DNA of 64,000 bases. Origin: Gloeotrichia echinulata CP02. Lineage in GTDB: Bacteria > Cyanobacteriota > Cyanobacteriia > Cyanobacteriales > Nostocaceae. The notes under the pieces are model-generated. The model was not told the origin of the DNA. It saw nothing but the letters and a program-made list of their open reading frames with translations, and ran no database searches. The position numbers and the translations under genes are program-made. The stretch is from contig CP051187.1 of the NCBI GenBank assembly GCA_038087035.1, positions 4,283,001-4,347,000 on the forward strand, written 5' to 3'. Shown here in pieces: positions 17,498 to 26,600 of the stretch (within the stretch, counting starts at the first letter, position 1; the number at the start of each line of letters is the position of its first letter).

Positions 17498-18348
17498 TTC
17501 TCCACCTCAATATTTGTCGGTTCTACTATGTCAATATAAGGATTGATACAAATTTCAGAACCTCTAACACTACCAGATGCAATTCCTTCAGAAAACGGAG
17601 ATCTATATGTAGGTTTTGGACTATCCGCTACATTATTTTGATTTATATCCAAGCGTTGTAAAAAACTCCGCAGAAGCCGACCAAATTTGCGTTTATTTCC
17701 AAATCCTCGTGTTCCGGGAGGACATTTGCAGTCATCCGCAGATTCATTACTATTATTTGCAGCTTCTTCCTGGGAACCGTTAACACTAACTATTTGTCCT
17801 GATACGTCAAATATAGGGGCGCCAATCATCCCCATATCATTTGCTTTTTCATCAAATACTGAGATGAACTGAAATACCCGTTTTCTATTTATTAAACTCT
17901 TCGCAAATCCAGATACATAGACACCAGCACATTTTGTGGGATTTGCGTTAGTGTTTGCAGTTTTATAATTCCGGTCACTGCGAAACCGTAGTTGCACTAA
18001 ATCGGTATCCGGTATTTCTTCAATATCTCCATCTGGAGAAATCTGTATTTTTTGGCGTTTACCACTTTCGTCAAACACCGGAGTAATAATGTTATATTGC
18101 TGAGTTTTATTCTGAACTATTTGCTTGGCTGTCAGCACAACATAAATATTCTTTCCGCCTTTGGTCTCGCGATTAATAATTACTCCAGAACCCGCAACAC
18201 CATTGCTAGCTTCAATTCTGACTACAGTTTCTCTAGCAATTTGAGCAATTTGGTTGGATGGTAAGGTTTCTAGCGCCAAAACTGGACTAGCTATAAATAC
18301 TATTGCTGCACTAACTACAGAACTTGGTAATAAATACCGATTTAACAT
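17494..18348 (-). CDS. Trypsin-fold protein lacking catalytic His and Ser (pseudoprotease, module 1)
   Basis: The start at 18348 is set by AAGGAG 9 bases upstream, giving 284 residues with a signal peptide (MLNRYLLPSSVVSAAIVF...LALE). The chain aligns with the protease at 28517. Its TANHVVQ is TAKQIVQ here (His to Gln76), and its GMSGGPVLD is GMIGAPIFD (Ser to Ile175). The Asp in DTDLVQLRFRSD (D116) remains. A Cys-containing tail (DDCKCPPG) follows. The fold appears kept but catalysis is lost, suggesting a binding, inhibitory or scaffold role in the periplasm. The stop lies in a heptamer array, so the C-terminus may be altered. Next in line is the CHAT exoprotein. Confidence 0.85.
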   Translation of the reverse strand: MLNRYLLPSSVVSAAIVFIASPVLALETLPSNQIAQIARETVVRIEASNGVAGSGVIINRETKGGKNIYVVLTAKQIVQNKTQQYNIITPVFDESGKRQKIQISPDGDIEEIPDTDLVQLRFRSDRNYKTANTNANPTKCAGVYVSGFAKSLINRKRVFQFISVFDEKANDMGMIGAPIFDVSGQIVSVNGSQEEAANNSNESADDCKCPPGTRGFGNKRKFGRLLRSFLQRLDINQNNVADSPKPTYRSPFSEGIASGSVRGSEICINPYIDIVEPTNIEVEK

Positions 18349-18803
18349 GATTTTTTTCTCCTTGATAAGTAATTCGACGCCATTAAACAAATCTTTTTTT
18401 GTTCGCATTCAGGGCTGTAGCTCCAATACTGCTCGGTTAAGCTCAAAAAACTTAAAATTCGTAGGTTTGGTTGAGGAACGAAACCCAACCTACGATTTTC
18501 CTTAACTCATTGCGTCTCGCAATGACAAGTATTTATCAAAACATGATATAAATCATCCCAAATAATGAATAGAGTTTCACCGTTAAATTATACATTTTCC
18601 TACATTATATATTTTGCATAAAATTAGATAAATCTCCTGATATATTAAGATTAGGCTGATATTATTTTTCTTTTTATAAAAAGCTTGTTGGTTTTTTAGT
18701 TAACAATAAATATAGAAAAAATCCGATAATATTTGTTACGTGAGAGTTTATGTTTTCTATCGCCAGATATTATTAACAATTTAAATTTAAGGGAGAAAAT
18801 TGT
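18349..18803. other. Divergent promoter region of module 1
   Basis: 455 bases lie between the pseudo-trypsin (-) and TpsB (+). A palindromic dispersed repeat (CGTAGGTTTGGTT...AACCCAACCTACG) lies at 18458-18495. The AT-rich rest (18540-18800) should contain both promoters. GGGAGA precedes the TpsB ATG by ~9 bases. Confidence 0.6.
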
Positions 18804-20519
18804 ATGCGCTTTAGTTTACAGTTTGCTTGGAGTTTACTGTTAGTTCCCAGCGCTTTGTTACTTGTGGGTACATCGCCCAGTTATGCGGAGTTGGTGAGTC
18901 AATCTGTGACATCGAAGCCAGAAAATCAAAATAATCCTTGTCAGCAACCCTTTGAGTTACCACAAGATTCTCCAGAGACCGATAACTCAGAAACATTACC
19001 TGCTCCAGATACTAAAGATATTCCCATTGAAGATATTAAGATAATCGGCAGCACAATTTTAACTGAAGCTGACTGGAATCAATATATTCAGCCATCAAAG
19101 ACCCAAAAACTAGCAACTCAGAAAAGAATCAATGAAATTGCTAATGCTATCACCGATTTATATCTGAAGAAAGGCTATGTTTATTCCAGAGCAATTCCTC
19201 CAGACATAACAAAAATTCAGGATGGTATTGTCGAAATTAAAGTAATTGAAGGGAGTTTAAAACCAGAAGATATTTGTATTGAAGGCGCACAACGGATAAA
19301 TCTTGAATATGTGCGATCGCGGATTGCTTTAGGTGCGGGTAAACCACTTTCAACCGCTAATTTAGAAGAACAATTAAGGTTACTACGCGCTGACCCTCTA
19401 TTTGAAAATATCGAAGCTAGTTTACGCCTAGGAACTCAAGAAGGTCAACGGATTTTGCGAGTGCGAGTTACTGAGGCTCAACCAATTAATGTCGCCTTAA
19501 GTTTTGATAATTATTCGCCCCCTAGCGTCGGTTCCGAAAGATTAGGAGTTAGCGCTATTTATCGTAACCCAACAGGCGCCGGCGATGAACTAGCTGCTGC
19601 TTATTACCGCACCACAACCAACGGCTCAAATATTTATGATTTTAGCTATAAAGTGCCAATAAATGCCATGAATGGCACATTGCAATTACGAACTGCAATT
19701 AACAATAACCAAGTCACTCAATCGCCTTTTGACACTTTGAAAATTCGGGGAGAATCTCAACTATCAGAAATTACTTATCGTCAACCATTAGAACGGTCAA
19801 CGCGAAAAGAATTTGCTTTATACTTAGGCTTTAGCGTCCAAAATGGTCAGACCTTTACCTTTGCAGGACCTACACCCTTTAGTATTGGACCAGATGACCA
19901 AGGTAACAGTCGCACCCGTGTAATTAAATTCGGACAAGATTTCATCCACCGAGATGAACAAGGCGCTTGGGCATTGCGATCGCAACTCAGTTTTGGTACT
20001 GGTTTATTCAATGCTACCATTAACCATGACCCCAAGCCCGATGGTCGCTTTTTTAGCTGGTTATGGCAAATACGACGAGAACAACTCTTGAGTGAAGACC
20101 ATCGCTTAATCGCCCAAGCCGACTTGCAACTCACACCCCACAGTTTATTACCCGGACAGCAATTTGTCATTGGTGGAGGTCAGTCAGTGCGCGGTTATCG
20201 TCAAAACGTCCGCGCTGGTGACAACGGTTTCCGCTTGTCTTTAGAAGACCAGATTACCTTAAGCCGTGAAGAAGGTGGAAGACCAGTGTTACAATTAGCA
20301 CCATTTTTTGATATGGGAGTCGCCTGGAACGTCAACAATAACCCCAATCGCTTGCAAAGACAGAACTTTTTAGCAGGTACGGGATTAGGAGTTTTGTTAA
20401 AACCACTACCAAATATTAATCTGCGCCTAGACTATAGTTTTCCCCTAATTCGTTTAGATGATAAAGGCGATAATCCCCAAGACGGTGGATTTTACTTTTC
20501 TCTCGGCTATCGATTGTAA
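18804..20519 (+). CDS. TpsB-type outer-membrane transporter (ShlB/FhaC/HecB family, module 1)
   Basis: The 571-residue protein has a signal peptide (MRFSLQFAWSLLLVPSALLL...SYAE) and two POTRA domains (~70-150 and ~150-225; IPIEDIKIIGSTILTEADW, then IEGAQRINLEYVRSRIALG). A C-terminal beta-barrel carries the conserved VRGYRQN motif of loop L6 and ends in aromatic FYFSLGYRL. Such proteins secrete TpsA partners across the outer membrane. The obvious partner is the CHAT exoprotein at 13006, although tpsB is divergent from it rather than in one operon. It is very similar to TpsB2 at 31792. Confidence 0.94.
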   Translation: MRFSLQFAWSLLLVPSALLLVGTSPSYAELVSQSVTSKPENQNNPCQQPFELPQDSPETDNSETLPAPDTKDIPIEDIKIIGSTILTEADWNQYIQPSKTQKLATQKRINEIANAITDLYLKKGYVYSRAIPPDITKIQDGIVEIKVIEGSLKPEDICIEGAQRINLEYVRSRIALGAGKPLSTANLEEQLRLLRADPLFENIEASLRLGTQEGQRILRVRVTEAQPINVALSFDNYSPPSVGSERLGVSAIYRNPTGAGDELAAAYYRTTTNGSNIYDFSYKVPINAMNGTLQLRTAINNNQVTQSPFDTLKIRGESQLSEITYRQPLERSTRKEFALYLGFSVQNGQTFTFAGPTPFSIGPDDQGNSRTRVIKFGQDFIHRDEQGAWALRSQLSFGTGLFNATINHDPKPDGRFFSWLWQIRREQLLSEDHRLIAQADLQLTPHSLLPGQQFVIGGGQSVRGYRQNVRAGDNGFRLSLEDQITLSREEGGRPVLQLAPFFDMGVAWNVNNNPNRLQRQNFLAGTGLGVLLKPLPNINLRLDYSFPLIRLDDKGDNPQDGGFYFSLGYRL

Positions 20520-20522
20520 TTT

Positions 20523-21235
20523 GTAATTTGTCATTTGTCATTGGTCATTTGTCATTTGTCATTGGTCATTTGTCATTGGTCATTGGTCATTACTCATTAC
20601 TCATTACTCCTTACTCATTACTCCTTACTCCTTACTCATAACTCATTACTCATAACTCATAACTCATATCGCGTTTATCGCCCTAGTGACGTACACCCTC
20701 CTGGGCACGGCAATGCCGTGCCCCTACACCGCGTGATACAATTTTGTACTTCATCGGAATGGGAAGTGCTATAACTCATAACTCATAACTCATAACTCAT
20801 AACTCATAACTCATAACTCATAACTCATAACTCATAACTCATATCGCGTTTATCGCCCTAGTGACGTACACCCTCCTGGGCACGGCAATGCCGTGCCCCT
20901 ACACCGCGTGATACAATTTTGTACTTCATCGGAATGGGAAGTGCTATAACTCATAACTCATAACTCATAACTCATAACTCATAACTCATAACTCATAACT
21001 CATAACTCATATCGCGTTTATCGCCCTAGTGACGTACACCCTCCTGGGCACGGCAATGCCGTGCCCCTACACCGCGTGATACAATTTTGTACTTCATCGG
21101 AATGGGAAGTGCTATAACTCATAACTCATAACTCATAACTCATAACTCATAACTCATAACTCATAACTCATTACTCATTACTCCTTACTCCTTACTCATT
21201 ACTCCTTACTCATTACTCATTACTCATCCCCCCAA
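20523..21235. repeat. Composite array: heptamer STRRs with three copies of a 103-bp core
   Basis: TTTGTCA and ATTACTC heptamers (20523-20667) are followed by a 103-bp core at 20668-20770, 20843-20945 and 21011-21113. The core runs from ATCGCGTTTATCG to GGAAGTGCT and contains the GGGCACGGCAATGCCGTGCC palindrome. ATAACTC heptamers separate the cores. The periods are 175 and 168 bp, differing by exactly one heptamer. Heptamers continue to 21230. The 814-base gap contains no gene. It separates module 1 from module 2. Confidence 0.95.
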
Positions 21236-21333
21236 TCCCCATTTGGTATCAAAGCCATTTTTTTAAGTAATTAAACTTGAAAAAAGGAAATATCTAAGTT
21301 TTAAAATTTACTTATAGTGGCGTTGATATTACG

Positions 21334-23040
21334 ATGAACGGTCAAGTCTTGAGCGGACGGTATGAAATTGTCCAAGTATTGGGTGGAGGCGCTTTTGGGA
21401 AGACCTTTTTGGCGAAAGATATCCTGCGCCCTGGTCATCCAAGCTGTGTAGTTAAGCAACTGACTTACTCAAGTAAAAATCCTCAAGCTTTACAGACTGT
21501 CGGGCGCTTATTTAAAACAGAAGCAGAAATATTAGAAAGGTTAGGTCAACACGACCAAATACCCAGACTATTAGCAGAATTTGAGGAAAATCAGGAATTT
21601 TACTTGGTTCAACAATTTATTGATGGTTTTCCTTTAAACCAAGAAATTTTACCAGGTCAACCTTGGAGTGAAGACCAAGTTTTTACGTTATTAACAGAAG
21701 TTTTAGAAATTTTGGTATTTGTACATAGTCAAGGTGTAATTCATCGCGATATTAAACCTGGTAATTTAATGCGGCGTTCCTCTGACAATAAGCTAGTGCT
21801 AATTGACTTTGGCGCTGTAAAAGAAATTGGCAATCAAGCAGGTTCAAATTCGTCAAATATTACTATTGCTATCGGTACTCCCGGCTATATGCCGATAGAA
21901 CAACTTCATGGTTTACCACAATTTAATAGTGATATTTATTCATTAGGAATGATTGCCATTCAAGCGCTTTTGGGTATACGAGATAATCAGTTATCAACTC
22001 TACGGACTAATAATAATCAAGCAGGGGAAATCCTCTGGCGTAACCAATTCAAAGTTAGCAATTCTTTGGCAAACGTGATTGATAAAATGGTGAAATTTGA
22101 CCATCGTGAACGCTACAATTCAGCGACTGACGTACTGAATTATTTAAATAAAGTTAATGTAGGAGTGAAGGGTAAACCATTGAATAATCGATCTATTGTC
22201 GCTGGTGTAATCACGTTCATTATACTTGCTGGTGTTGGGTTGCTTATCTATAAACAGGTACATCCATCTGAGAATGTAGAACTTTATGAGCAAGGACTGT
22301 CTAAGTCTAAAAGTGGAAATAAGCAGGAAGCAATTAAGGATTTTACCAAAGCGATTGAAATTAATCCGCAGTATGCTGCAGCTTTTTACGAACGGGCAAA
22401 TGCTCGCTTTTTTAGTGGAGATTATAAAGGAGCAGTTGAGGATGCGACTGCAGCAATTAATATTAATTCTAAATATGTTGAAGCTTACAGTCGTCGCTGT
22501 GGTGCTTATGTAAATCTAGCAGAATATCAGCAAGCTGATGGTGATTGCACTAAAGCACTGGAACTGAATCCCAAATATATCGATGCTTACGTCAATCGTG
22601 CCGCTGCCCGTGTTAATCTAGGGAAAAATCAGGAAGCTATTACTGATTTAACAATGGTGATTGAAGGCAATCCTAGCGATGCTCAAGCCTACCTAAATCG
22701 GGGCGTTGCCTACTATAGAATTCCAGATTACAAAAATGCGATCGCAGATTTTAACCAAGCAATAGGACACAATCCTCAATACGCCGAAGCATATAATGGT
22801 CGAGGTTTTACCCGCTTTCAACTAGGAGAAAAACAGGGAGCAATTGAAGATTTTACTAAAGCACTTGAGATCAAACCAGACTTTGCTGATGCTTATAAAA
22901 ATCGCGCTATAGTCTACATTGACCAAGGAAATAAACAAGCAGCAATTGCCGATTTGCAGCAAGCGAAAAAGCTTTATTCTGGAAGAGGATTGATTGATGG
23001 TGTCAAAAATGCAGACGCCCTAATTCAACAAATCCAGTAG
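21334..23040 (+). CDS. Ser/Thr protein kinase with C-terminal TPRs (module 2)
   Basis: A 568-residue paralogue of the kinase at 7467: kinase domain (~9-275) with GGGAFG, VVKQL, HRDIKPGNL and DFGAVKE; one membrane helix (~287-309); and about seven TPRs to the end. The same GTGGCGTTGATATTAC leader stands before both genes. The kinase should be cytoplasmic and the TPRs periplasmic. The TAG stop lies at the first bases of a GTAGGGGCGCAAGG palindrome, so the original C-terminus may have been changed by repeat insertion. The substrate is unknown. Confidence 0.93.
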   Translation: MNGQVLSGRYEIVQVLGGGAFGKTFLAKDILRPGHPSCVVKQLTYSSKNPQALQTVGRLFKTEAEILERLGQHDQIPRLLAEFEENQEFYLVQQFIDGFPLNQEILPGQPWSEDQVFTLLTEVLEILVFVHSQGVIHRDIKPGNLMRRSSDNKLVLIDFGAVKEIGNQAGSNSSNITIAIGTPGYMPIEQLHGLPQFNSDIYSLGMIAIQALLGIRDNQLSTLRTNNNQAGEILWRNQFKVSNSLANVIDKMVKFDHRERYNSATDVLNYLNKVNVGVKGKPLNNRSIVAGVITFIILAGVGLLIYKQVHPSENVELYEQGLSKSKSGNKQEAIKDFTKAIEINPQYAAAFYERANARFFSGDYKGAVEDATAAININSKYVEAYSRRCGAYVNLAEYQQADGDCTKALELNPKYIDAYVNRAAARVNLGKNQEAITDLTMVIEGNPSDAQAYLNRGVAYYRIPDYKNAIADFNQAIGHNPQYAEAYNGRGFTRFQLGEKQGAIEDFTKALEIKPDFADAYKNRAIVYIDQGNKQAAIADLQQAKKLYSGRGLIDGVKNADALIQQIQ

Positions 23041-23062
23041 GGGCGCAAGGCCTTGCGCCCTT
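23038..23062. repeat. Palindromic repeat supplying the kinase 2 stop codon
   Basis: The GTAGGGGCGCAAGGCCTTGC-type palindrome begins at base 23038. Its TAG is the stop codon of the kinase gene. Confidence 0.85.
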
Positions 23063-23157
23063 TTTGGCGTTTTTTGTCTCGCTCCCATGCTCTGCGTGGA
23101 AGCGAGATATAAGACAATACAGGGATGTTAGGCTCGAATGATATACACTGTAGGGAA

Positions 23158-23469
23158 CATCCAAAATTTTTGCTTCTAATGACAATTTTATTCGTGCCGT
23201 GCCCCTACGACAAGGGCACGGCATCCAAAATTTTTGCTTCTAATGACAATTTTATTCGTGCCGTGCCCCTACGACAAGGGCACGGCATCCAAAATTTTTG
23301 CTTCTAATGACAATTTTATTCGTGCCGTGCCCCTACGACAAGGGCACGGCATCCAAAATTTTTGCTTCTAATGACAATTTTATTCGTGCCGTGCCCCTAC
23401 GACAAGGGCACGGCATCCAAAATTTTTGCTTCTAATGACAATTTTATTCGTGCCGTGCCCCTACGACAA
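23158..23469. repeat. 64-bp minisatellite, about five copies
   Basis: The unit starts CATCCAAAATTTTTGCTTCT and includes a GTGCCGTGCCCC/GGGCACGG palindrome. Copies start at 23158, 23222, 23286, 23350 and 23414, exactly 64 bases apart and apparently identical. The array lies between kinase 2 and the 3' end of the CHAT exoprotein of module 2. Confidence 0.95.
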
Positions 23470-23486
23470 TTTTCTACAATGCTATA

Positions 23487-23602
23487 CAATTGAATTGCGA
23501 GTCGATGCAATTGAATTGCGAGTCGATACAATTGAATTGCGAGTCGATACAATTGAATTGCGAGTCGATACAATTCAATTGCAAGTCAATACAATTGAAT
23601 TG
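23487..23602. repeat. 21-bp minisatellite, five and a half copies
   Basis: Units of CAATTGAATTGCGAGTCGAT + A start at 23487, 23508, 23529, 23550 and 23571, with a half unit at 23592. The first has G for A at the last base and the fifth carries three changes. Each contains the palindrome CAATTGAATTG. The array ends 16 bases before the stop of the module 2 CHAT gene. Confidence 0.93.
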
Positions 23603-23618
23603 TCGCCCACCCCATCGC

Positions 23619-26600
23619 TTACCAGGGGCTACCAATCATCGTGAACGCTGCCCAGTAAAATGGATGGGAGAGATCACCTGCGATATTCTGGCGCAAATAT
23701 TGGGCTATTTCCGGTGTGAGTTTAATGCTACCGTTAGTACCAACAAATTCATTACCTTCAATTCGCACTTTGCCCTGTATCATGGCTATTTGAGCTTGTC
23801 GCAGGGCTTCGGCTTTAATTGGTGCTGTATTTAACTGTCGGTAAAACTCCGTCATTAGTCCCAAAGTTCCAGGATCGGAGACGTACCACAAACTAGCAAC
23901 GGCTGATTTGACCCCAGTTTGTATAGCTAACCCAGCAAAACCTAACTCCGCTTCAGCATCGCCTAAAGCTGACTGACAAGCACTTAACACTAGTAATTCT
24001 ACTGGTGGATTATTCCAGCCTAACTCGCGTATTTGATTGAGTCGCAGCTTTTGGTTATAAAGCTGGATGTATGATTCATTGCGCCCACCTTTTTCTAAAC
24101 TGGGAAAGTCAGCGTGGGTAGCTAGGTGAACAATTCCGTATGGTGTTGTGGCTCGTTGTCCTTTAAGATTTTCTAGTTTAAAGCTTTGGTTGAGGAGATA
24201 TTTTCCGCGCCACAGTTTTTGAGTGATAGCAGAAATTTCTACAGGTACAGCCCGTAAACTTGGTTGATTTTGGTCTGCGGTAAACATTTCTGCACCCAAT
24301 CCTAAGACTTGGGTGTTTTTGACGCCAACGTATTTAGTATCAGTGAGACTGAGACTGGGAAGCAGTGCGACACTGTACTTTTCGACGAGAAACTGTTTAC
24401 CATCATGGAGCGCTGCTATGGGGAGCGATCGCAATCCTTCATCCATGACAAACATTAAATTTTTGATTCCCTGTTTTTGCAATTCCTCTTCTTGCGGCGC
24501 AATTAGCCATTGATAAAGTTGCTGGGCGCTGGTTAAATAGCTGGTGTTATTAGTTTTTCCCAGTTGCTTGCTGGCGGTTGAATTAGCAGTGACAATTTTG
24601 TTAGGGTCAGCAATGTCACTTCTAAATTCTGTCAACGCTGCGAGAACTTTGGCTCTAGTTGCGCCGGGTATTTGTTTGCGAATGGGTTCACCTTCGGCGG
24701 TGACGATAACTAAATCGAGAACGTCACTATTTTGGGCTGCAAAGTTGGAATTAGTAGAGCCAGGTATGTAGTTTTCGGGAGTAAAGGAAGCATAAACAAT
24801 TGCTGGTTTAATGCCTATTTGTGCTTGAATTTGACGCAGGGTAGCCCGTGCTTCTCCTGTAGTTTTGATTGGAGTTTGATTTGTCGGTTGTCCTACCAAT
24901 ACATTAAATTGCTGCGTCAATTTTTCTTCTTTTTCTTCAATAGCTGTGCTGGTTTGTATGGGTGGATTACTGCTAGTTGATGGTAATGCAATGGTGGTGG
25001 GTGTCGTTCCTGTCTGCTCTTTTTCTGATGTTGTTTCTTGATTGGGTGTATTTACTTGTGGTGGTTGTATTGCTGTTGGCGTGGGTGCTGGTGTTTGGCT
25101 ATTTATTAGAATGTTGCCTTGAAAAGATGTAATAGGTGAAATGATGTTAGTTAAACTAGGAATAATTGCTCCTGCAGTGCCGTTGGTAGTGGCGTCGCCG
25201 ACAACAAAAGAAGTAGCATTACCGCCATATTTGATAGCGATAGAACCGTTACCAGAACCACCAAAGGAAGCGATGCTGACGGCTGGGAAATTCTGTATGG
25301 TCGAATCATTAATTTTGTCAGTTACACGAAATAATCCACCAGTATTGATGTCTATATTACCCCCAGTGCCGCTGGTGCCTTTTGGAGCATAAGCAGCAGA
25401 AACTAGCACTCCGGTGGAAATATCATTTTTGGCATTTAAAGTAATTGCACCCCCATTACCAGCATTCCCATTTTCTGAGTATGCACCTGATGTTATATAT
25501 CCTGTATCTGTGATGTTGTTGCTGTTGGTATATCCTCGATTTGTGATGCTCCCATTATTTGCAGTGATGGTGACTGCACCTCCATTACCAGCATTACCAG
25601 AATTGTCGGTTGTTGAGCTTCCAGAGTTGTTGGCTGATGAGGTTGAGTCTATATCTTCTATGGTGACGTTACCATTGGTAGAAGTAATGTTAACAGCACC
25701 CCCATTACCAGCATTACCCCCATTATTATTGTACAAGTATGAACCTGTATTTATATACCCTGCGTTGATATTCCCTTTGGCATTGAGGGTGATATTTCCA
25801 CCATTACCACTGTTAACAGGAATTGCATTATTATAAGACCCAGCATATGAGGATGTCGATATGCTATTTGTAGTTATGCTGCCATTATTTGCCGTGATAG
25901 TGACTGCACCTGCATTACCAGCATTTCCATAATAGGCTGTTGAGTTTGAAGAATTGTAGTAGTAGTTATTTGAGTCTGAGCTTATATATCCTGTGGTGAC
26001 GTTACCATTGCTGGAAGTAATGTTAATAGCACCGCCATTACGACTATTACTCTGATTAACATTATTAATGTATCCACCATATCCTCCATATGAAGATATA
26101 AACCCTGTGTTGATATTGCCGTAGGCATTGAGGGTGATATTGCCACCATTTTGTTGATTTTGCGAATTTGCATAATAACCACCAGTATATATCCCGTTAG
26201 TGCTAGTGAGGTTAATCTCACCGTTAGTGCTAGTGAGGTTAATATCTCCACCAAAAGTATTAATATATTGTGCGGTGATATTACCTGTAGCCTGGAGAAT
26301 TACAGTGCCACCATTGCTGATTATTCCATTTGATGAGGTGTAGGTGTTGATACTCCCCACCTGAATGCTTCCCGTTGGTAACAAGGGACTGGCTGGTGTT
26401 GTAAAACTTGTTCCCTCCGCAGAACTAGGAAGACCAGTAGGAGAAACTGAAGCTAAACCAGCGCGTAAAATTAAAGCATTGCTAGTAGTTAAAGCTGTAA
26501 AATCCGGGTCAGAACTGGGAATACTCTCACTCGTATCTGGTGAATTAATCGTAATATTTCCAGCCTGAATACTCCCCGTTGCTTCAACTTTTAAAGCCGC

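Noticed and set aside
20668..21113. Three spaced 103-bp repeats as a CRISPR or iteron origin
   Set aside because: The spacers are heptamer tracts, not unique sequences, and no replication gene lies near.
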